Source of the DNA: Acidaminococcus sp.
Lineage (GTDB): Bacteria; Bacillota; Negativicutes; Acidaminococcales; Acidaminococcaceae
Assembly (NCBI GenBank): GCA_019416065.1
Contig: DXYB01000034.1
Coordinates: 1-19,712, forward strand
Reading direction: 5' to 3'
DNA length: 19,712 nt
Shown: positions 14,828 through 19,712 of the stretch, one piece after another
How positions within the stretch are numbered: position 1 is the first letter of the stretch
How the letters are laid out: every line of letters starts with the position of its first letter
Position numbers and translations under genes: made by a program
The notes under the pieces: generated by a model
Told to the model about the DNA's origin: nothing
Seen by the model: only the letters and a program-made list of their open reading frames with translations
Databases searched by the model: none

Positions 14828-16108
14828 TTACCGGTCCAGTCCCAGTTCTTTAAATGTCCCTATAAGATACAAGCTGCCACAGACAATGACCACGTCATCC
14901 GGCTGGGTTTCCTTCACTGCTTTATGGTAAGCTGCGGCCAGATCCTGCATGGGGACGGCATTTTTGTGGAGCCGTTTGGCCAGTTTTTCCGGCGTTTCCG
15001 CCCGGTCTCCGGTGTGGGCCAGCACGGTGTAAATCGTATCGCTGTCCCGAAACAAAATATCCGCGACTTCGCTTACGTCCTTATCGGCCATCATGCCAAA
15101 GACAAAGGTACGATGGACGTCAGGATAATACAAATCCAGCGCCTTGCGCAGCACCGTAACCCCGGAAGGATTATGGGCCCCATCCAGGATAATATCCGGT
15201 TTCTGGTGGATCAGTTCCAACCGCCCCGGCCATTTGGTCTGGGCCATACCGGAAAGCATAGCCTCCTTAGTAATCGCAGGATCTTTTTCTGCCAAAAGGA
15301 TTGCCGTCGTAAGGGCTGCTGCCCCATTGACCATCTGGTGTTCCCCGGCAAGGTGGATGGCGACCTCCAGAGACTTCCCATCACGGTCATAGCGGAAAAG
15401 CTGCCGGGCCATAGAGCTACTCTCTTCTTTTACAGAAAAATCCCTGCCAAACACATAGAGCGGGGCATGTAGCCTTTTGGCGGTTTCGCTAATCACCGTA
15501 AGGGCAGTCCCCTCTGCGCAAGTAACAACGGGGACGTTTTTCTTAATGATACCCGCCTTTTGTGTAGCGATGGCTTCCACGGTTTTGCCCAGCCGGTCCG
15601 TATGTTCCAGGGTCACATTCGTGATCACGCTGACTTCCGGGATAATAACATTGGTAGAATCCCACAGACCGCCCATGCCCACTTCAATGACCGCATAGTC
15701 CACCTGCTGCCGGGCAAAATATAAAAAGGCCATAGCCGTAATAAACTCAAATTGGGTGGGTTGCTCGCCGCCTCCCGCCATCCATTGATCCAAGGCCTTT
15801 TTAACGGTTTCCGTAAGATCTGCAAAATCCTGGTCACTGATATCTTTCCCGTTCAAACAAATCCGCTCGTTGTAGCGGACAAAGTGGGGCGAGGTATAAC
15901 TCCCCACCTTTTTTCCCGCCTGCGCCAGCATATTGGACAGAAAGGACACCACGCTCCCCTTTCCATTGGTACCGGTTACATGGATTGTGCGGATTTTTTG
16001 TTCCGGATGCCCCAATAGCTCCACCAGGCCCTGGATGCGTTCCAGTCCCAACTGGCTGCCGAACTTTCCCATATCGTCTAGATAGCTAACCGCCTCTTGA
16101 TAATCCAT
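14828..16108 (-). CDS. folC: Bifunctional folylpolyglutamate synthase/dihydrofolate synthase
   Basis: FolC adds glutamate to dihydropteroate and to folates using ATP. The 426-residue length is normal. The ATP loop is VTGTNGKGSV (44-53), followed by the SYTSPHFVRYNERI folate-loop segment, EVGMGG (142-147), LEHTDRLG (about 167-174) and the KAGIIK lysine (184) that is carbamylated in the family; the C-terminal Mur-ligase domain has WPGRLEL and DGAHNP. Two positions differ from the common pattern: GGR-D-TN reads GGLWDSTN, and LDHT reads LEHT. The rest is intact, so it is probably active. The ATG follows AAAGGAG. It lies 19 bases after valS, a common Bacillota arrangement. Confidence 0.95.
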   Translation of the reverse strand: MDYQEAVSYLDDMGKFGSQLGLERIQGLVELLGHPEQKIRTIHVTGTNGKGSVVSFLSNMLAQAGKKVGSYTSPHFVRYNERICLNGKDISDQDFADLTETVKKALDQWMAGGGEQPTQFEFITAMAFLYFARQQVDYAVIEVGMGGLWDSTNVIIPEVSVITNVTLEHTDRLGKTVEAIATQKAGIIKKNVPVVTCAEGTALTVISETAKRLHAPLYVFGRDFSVKEESSSMARQLFRYDRDGKSLEVAIHLAGEHQMVNGAAALTTAILLAEKDPAITKEAMLSGMAQTKWPGRLELIHQKPDIILDGAHNPSGVTVLRKALDLYYPDVHRTFVFGMMADKDVSEVADILFRDSDTIYTVLAHTGDRAETPEKLAKRLHKNAVPMQDLAAAYHKAVKETQPDDVVIVCGSLYLIGTFKELGLDR

Positions 16109-16127
16109 GGTTGATCTCCTTTCGAGA

Positions 16128-18782
16128 TTACAATGCTTTCAGGGTTTCCATCCGTTCTTTCAGTCCGGCGATCTTCGCCGTGAGTTCTGCCTGCTTTTCT
16201 TTTTCTTTGTTGACTACCGCTTCCGGTGCTTTTTCCAGGAAGTTGGCATTGGATAGCTTACCGCTGCAGCGCTTGGCTTCCTGTTCCGCGCCGGCCAGCT
16301 CTTTCTGGAGCCGCGCCATTTCTTTTTCTACATCAATCAGACCTTTTAAGGGCAAATACACCTTAGTCCCTGTCACCACCGTTGTGAGAGCATTTTCCGG
16401 TGCCGCGTCCTCCAAATCTCCTACTGTAAGCGTATCCACGGTACCTAGTTGCTGCACATAGTGCATCTGCTGCGTAAAGACAGGCCTTAGGTCCTTCCCA
16501 GTCAATACAATAGCCGGGGCTTTATGCCCAGGGGCGGCACTGACTTCCGCCCGCATATTCCGGATGGCTTTGATAACGTCCATCATGGCGGTCATTTGCC
16601 GTTCCGCTTCCGCATTTTCCAAGGAAACATCCTCCTGGGGCCAAGACGCTACCATAATGCTTTCCCCTTCATGGGGCAGATGCTGCCAGATTTCTTCCGT
16701 GATAAACGGCATGTACGGATGAAGCAGCCGCATGGCCGTTTCTAATACGGTGCACAGCACCTGTTGCGCCGTAGCTCGTTCTTCCGCTTTTTCTTTATTA
16801 TACAGACGAGGTTTAGCCAGTTCCACATACCAGTCGCAGACTTCACCCCAAATAAATTCGTAGAGCAGGCGACCGGCTTCTCCCAGCTCAAATTTCTCCA
16901 AATCACGAGTCACTTCTGCTACCGTGTGTTGCAACCGGGACAGAATCCACGCATCCGCCAGGGTCAGTGGGGCTTTTTTAGCCGCTTTATCGTAGCCTTC
17001 CAGATTCATCAGGGCAAAACGAGATGCGTTCCAGATCTTGTTAGCAAAATTCCGGGTGCTTTCAATCCGGTTCCAGTAAAACCGCATATCATTGCCCGGG
17101 GTATTGCCCGTAATCAACATAAAGCGCAGGGTATCGGCCCCATACTGGTCCACCACTTCCAGGGGGTCAATACCGTTACCAAGGGATTTACTCATCTTCC
17201 GGCCCTGATCATCCCGTACCAGCCCATGAATAAACACATGATGGAACGGTTCCTTGTGCATAAATTCTTCGCCCATAGTAATCATCCGGGCTACCCAGAA
17301 GAAAATAATGTCATAACCGGTCACCAGAACGCTGGTAGGATACCACTGTGCCAGTTCCTTCGTATGATCCGGCCAGCCAAAGGTAGAAAAGGGCCACAAT
17401 CCAGAACTGAACCAGGTGTCCAACGCATCTTCGTCCTGATGGATATGGGCGCTGCCACATTTAGGGCAGGTAGTCAGATCCGTGCGGGAAGCGCTCACCG
17501 CCCCGCAGTCATCACAATACCACACGGGGATCCGGTGTCCCCACCAGATCTGGCGAGAAATGCACCAGTCATGGATATTTTCCATCCACTGCAAGTAGGT
17601 CTTGGTAAACCGTTCCGGCACAAATTTCGTATGCCCTTCCGTGATGCACCGTATGGCTGCTTCTGCCAAGGGTTTCATTTTGACAAACCATTGGGTGGAA
17701 ACCATGGGTTCTACCACATGGTGGCAGCGCTGGCAATGTCCTACAGAGTGAGGAGCATCTTCTATTTTTACCAAAAGGCCTGCGTCTTTTAGATCGTTCA
17801 CGATGTTCTTACGGCATTCGTACCGATCCTGACCTTCATATTTCCCCGCTTCCCGGGTCATTTTCCCGTCCAGGCCGATGACGGAGATCTGTTCCAGCTG
17901 ATGACGCGCTCCCACTTCATAGTCATTGGGATCATGGGCTGGGGTAATTTTTACAGCCCCGGTTCCAAATTCCAAATCCACGTAATCATCCGCAATAATG
18001 GGAATCACCCGGTCCGTTGTAGGTAAAGCAATCTGCTTGCCCACATAGGAAGCATACCGCGCATCTTTGGGATTAACGGCCACTGCCGTATCCCCGGGAA
18101 TGGTTTCCGGACGGCTGGTCGCAATGGTAAGGAAATTACCCGGCTCGCCCACAACAGGATAGTTAATATACCACAAACTCCCTGCTTCATCCTTGTGTTC
18201 TACTTCCACATCGCTTAACGCCGTGCGGCAGTTGACGCACCAGTTGATCATCCGGGTGCCTTTGTAGATCAGCCCCTTTTCATACAGACTGACAAAAGCT
18301 TCCCGCACTGCACGGGACAAGCCTTCATCCATGGTGAACCGCTGCCGGTCCCAGTCGCAGGAAATGCCCAGGGATTTCAGCTGGGTCACGATTTCATCCC
18401 CGTAGGCTTCCTTCCATTTCCAGACCCGTTTTACAAATTCTTCCCGGCCCAAGTCGTAACGGGTGAGCCTTTCTTTTTTCTTCAGCTCTTCTTCCACTTT
18501 GATCTGGGTCGCCAGCCCCGCATGGTCATAGCCCGGCAACCAGCACACATTTTCTCCCAGCATCCGGTGCCAGCGTACCAGAATGTCCTGGAGGGTATTA
18601 TCCAAAGCGTGCCCCATATGCAATTTTCCTGTAATATTGGGAGGTGGGATCACCACGCTAAAAGGGGTTTTATCCGTATCTACTTCCTGATGAAAATAAC
18701 CGTTTTTAATCCAGAACGCATACCATTTTTTCTCCACTAAATTGGGATCATACACCTTGGGGATATTGTTTTCCTCTGCCAT
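16128..18782 (-). CDS. valS: Valyl-tRNA synthetase
   Basis: Class I synthetase that charges tRNA-Val and edits mischarged Thr. The 884-residue length is typical. The HIGH motif is HMGH (55-58) after PPPNITGKL, and KMSKS is at 529-533. The CP1 editing domain lies between (TSRPETIPGDTAVAVNP, AHDPNDYEVG). Paired cysteines CDDC (423-426) and CPKC (439-442), with a further CQRC near 350, look like zinc knuckles. The C-terminal coiled coil (about 820-884, rich in Lys/Glu/Ala) binds tRNA. The ATG has GAGGAGG 7 bases upstream, directly after the T-box terminator. It is the first gene of valS-folC-ligase, controlled by uncharged tRNA-Val. Confidence 0.98.
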   Translation of the reverse strand: MAEENNIPKVYDPNLVEKKWYAFWIKNGYFHQEVDTDKTPFSVVIPPPNITGKLHMGHALDNTLQDILVRWHRMLGENVCWLPGYDHAGLATQIKVEEELKKKERLTRYDLGREEFVKRVWKWKEAYGDEIVTQLKSLGISCDWDRQRFTMDEGLSRAVREAFVSLYEKGLIYKGTRMINWCVNCRTALSDVEVEHKDEAGSLWYINYPVVGEPGNFLTIATSRPETIPGDTAVAVNPKDARYASYVGKQIALPTTDRVIPIIADDYVDLEFGTGAVKITPAHDPNDYEVGARHQLEQISVIGLDGKMTREAGKYEGQDRYECRKNIVNDLKDAGLLVKIEDAPHSVGHCQRCHHVVEPMVSTQWFVKMKPLAEAAIRCITEGHTKFVPERFTKTYLQWMENIHDWCISRQIWWGHRIPVWYCDDCGAVSASRTDLTTCPKCGSAHIHQDEDALDTWFSSGLWPFSTFGWPDHTKELAQWYPTSVLVTGYDIIFFWVARMITMGEEFMHKEPFHHVFIHGLVRDDQGRKMSKSLGNGIDPLEVVDQYGADTLRFMLITGNTPGNDMRFYWNRIESTRNFANKIWNASRFALMNLEGYDKAAKKAPLTLADAWILSRLQHTVAEVTRDLEKFELGEAGRLLYEFIWGEVCDWYVELAKPRLYNKEKAEERATAQQVLCTVLETAMRLLHPYMPFITEEIWQHLPHEGESIMVASWPQEDVSLENAEAERQMTAMMDVIKAIRNMRAEVSAAPGHKAPAIVLTGKDLRPVFTQQMHYVQQLGTVDTLTVGDLEDAAPENALTTVVTGTKVYLPLKGLIDVEKEMARLQKELAGAEQEAKRCSGKLSNANFLEKAPEAVVNKEKEKQAELTAKIAGLKERMETLKAL

Positions 18783-19032
18783 ACTTCCGCCTCCTCAAAA
18801 AAAATAAACCCGTCCTTCCTATAGGACGAGTTGTATCGCGGTACCACCTATGTTCTCAATTGCTTGAGCACCTCTATAGGCGTAACGTGCCTGACGGGGA
18901 GCGCTCTTCACCCTCCCGGCTCCCGGATGACCTTCCCGCGTCTTTGCAGATGCTTTCACCAGCCGCATCCTCTCTGCTGCAAAAATCCGCCGTACTCCTT
19001 CCGTTCTCAGCCTGTATCACTATTTGATTATA
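18783..19032 (-). ncRNA. T-box riboswitch, valine specific
   Basis: The 250-base leader contains the canonical T-box bulge sequence AGGTGGTACCGCG (18837-18849), whose bases pair with the 3' end of uncharged tRNA. Stem I features are present: a GGAGTAC strand opposite GGGAAG, an AGAGAG motif and a GATGC/GCATC apical stem enclosing GGCTGGTGAAA. Right after GAAG in the specifier loop is GTC (18929-18931), a valine codon, matching valS downstream. Uncharged tRNA-Val should stabilise the antiterminator and allow transcription. Confidence 0.95.
18797..18832 (-). terminator. T-box regulated terminator (attenuator)
   Basis: AACTCGTCCT pairs with AGGACGGGTT across a six-base loop (18807-18832), followed by TA and eight T residues. 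Its 5' arm can instead be used in the antiterminator with the T-box bases upstream. The valS ribosome site begins at once after the T-run. Confidence 0.92.
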
Positions 19033-19038
19033 CAAGGT

Positions 19039-19067
19039 ATTGTACCAAGAGCCTGGAAATCTGTCAA
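19039..19067 (-). promoter_or_regulatory. Promoter of the valS T-box transcript
   Basis: TTGACA (19062-19067) and TACAAT (19039-19044) with a 17-base spacer; transcription should start near 19032. A TATAAT at 19027-19032 also looks like a -10 but lacks a suitable -35. Confidence 0.8.
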
Positions 19068-19080
19068 ATTTCCAGGCTCT
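19048..19080. repeat. 13-base perfect inverted repeat around the valS -35
   Basis: AGAGCCTGGAAAT and its exact complement are separated by seven bases. It lies between the nitroreductase stop and valS, so it may serve as the nitroreductase terminator, but no T-run follows on either strand. The -35 TTGACA of the valS promoter forms most of the loop and one arm fills the promoter spacer. Confidence 0.85.
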
Positions 19081-19096
19081 ATACAAACTGCACGTC

Positions 19097-19687
19097 TTAG
19101 TCCTTTACGACTTTGACCCGCAGGGAAATATCTTCCTTGTCCTTCGGTCCTGGCTGGCCGCTGATCCCCCCAAAAGGCATTTCTGCCAGCAGCGTCCAGG
19201 ATTCCGGCAGGGCAAACAGTTTCCGGACGGCTTGATCAATCACAGGATTATAGTGCTGCAGATTGGCTCCCAGGCCCAATTCTTCCAAACCTGACCAAAT
19301 GGTAAATTGCAGCATCCCATTGGCCTGGTTGGCCCAGACGGGGAAATTGACCGCATACAGGGGAAATTGTGCCTGCAGCTTTTTCACCACTTCGGTATCA
19401 TAGAAATACAAAATGGTTCCATAACCCGCTTTAAACCCGTCAATCTTTTCCCGGGCTACTTTGCCGCCAAAGGCATCATAGATCGCGTCCCACAACGCAT
19501 CCTGCTGCTTGCCAAGGGCAACCACCACACGGGCACTTTTCATATTAAACGCATCCGGCACCAGCTCGGTCAGTTCTTTGACCAATGTGGTAATTTGCGC
19601 TTCCTCTACTGGAATATTTTTATTGATTTGATAATAGGTACGCCGTTTGGCGATGGATTTGTAAACGCTAATATAAAAGTGAACCAT
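19097..19687 (-). CDS. Nitroreductase family protein (Frm2/CinD-like)
   Basis: A 196-residue FMN-dependent NAD(P)H oxidoreductase of the Frm2-like nitroreductase group, which reduces nitro compounds and quinones and is often induced by stress. FMN-phosphate residues are in AKRRTYY near the N-terminus. The hallmark segments are DAFNMKSARVVVALG, DGFKAGYGTILYF, FPLYAVNFPVWANQANGMLQF and GLGANLQHYNP; the C-terminus EMPFGGISGQPG...RVKVV is complete. The listed ATG is the only one in frame near the edge, but it lacks a ribosome site, and the frame stays open to the window edge. The first 10 residues (MVHFYISVYK) fit the family loosely, so the true start may lie upstream. It is transcribed from outside the window. 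Confidence 0.85.
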   Translation of the reverse strand: MVHFYISVYKSIAKRRTYYQINKNIPVEEAQITTLVKELTELVPDAFNMKSARVVVALGKQQDALWDAIYDAFGGKVAREKIDGFKAGYGTILYFYDTEVVKKLQAQFPLYAVNFPVWANQANGMLQFTIWSGLEELGLGANLQHYNPVIDQAVRKLFALPESWTLLAEMPFGGISGQPGPKDKEDISLRVKVVKD

Positions 19688-19706
19688 TTTGGACCCAAAC
19701 GCTAAT
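19663..19706. repeat. 10-base direct repeat at the nitroreductase start
   Basis: AAACGCTAAT occurs at 19663-19672 and 19697-19706, 34 bases apart and bracketing the assumed start codon. It could be chance, a small duplication, or a regulator half-site pair. Confidence 0.5.
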
Positions 19707-19712
19707 GAAAAA

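Noticed and set aside
14792..15472. Plus-strand open frame of 226 codons opposite folC
   Set aside because: It is antisense to folC with no recognisable domain.
15655..15690. FolC GGLWDSTN and LEHT variants as signs of an inactive enzyme
   Set aside because: All other ATP, folate and lysine motifs are intact and the length is normal, so lineage variation is more likely.
16764..17792. Plus-strand open frame of 342 codons opposite valS
   Set aside because: It is fully antisense to an intact, motif-complete valS, has no family resemblance and no ribosome site of note.
1..19712. CRISPR arrays, tRNA genes, prophage or toxin-antitoxin modules
   Set aside because: None was seen on either strand by reading; intergenic gaps are short and accounted for by promoters, leaders and hairpins.

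Overview
All fifteen protein genes lie on the minus strand, so transcription runs from high to low coordinates throughout. The content points to a Bacillota (Firmicutes) genome of roughly 50% G+C by eye. Markers are a canonical T-box leader on valS, the rplU-prp-rpmA operon with a pre-cleaved L27, a gatCAB operon and a PerR-type regulator. An O-antigen ligase-like membrane protein suggests an outer membrane, so Negativicutes (for example an Acidaminococcaceae relative) is the best guess. That assignment is inference; no marker gene was compared with a database.

Layout in transcription order (right to left): (1) an Frm2/CinD-type nitroreductase at the right edge, whose own start is doubtful. 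(2) A valine T-box leader driving valS, folC and an O-antigen ligase-like gene. (3) A peroxide-defence operon perR-ahpC-ahpF-like, preceded by a promoter with a 21-bp perfect Per box. (4) A DUF6282 amidohydrolase-like gene plus a DMT/EamA transporter. (5) gatC-gatA-gatB, which makes correctly charged Gln-tRNA and/or Asn-tRNA. (6) A MATE exporter plus a short QueG-type Fe-S/cobalamin enzyme. (7) A small flavodoxin behind a promoter wrapped in a palindrome. (8) rplU-prp-rpmA with a probable L21 leader RNA and a clear terminator. (9) A second DUF6282 gene followed by a MatC-type dicarboxylate carrier that is cut off at codon 107 by what looks like the end of an IS21-family insertion sequence reaching the left edge.

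Most of the window is housekeeping. Three things stand out. There are two divergent DUF6282 enzymes of unknown reaction, each in a two-gene unit with a membrane transporter, one of them broken by an IS. L27 has His where the Prp protease normally cuts after Phe. Promoters are repeatedly packed against or inside the preceding terminator hairpin; in the clearest case the valS -35 hexamer is the loop of a 13-bp perfect inverted repeat. No CRISPR array, tRNA, rRNA or phage gene was seen.
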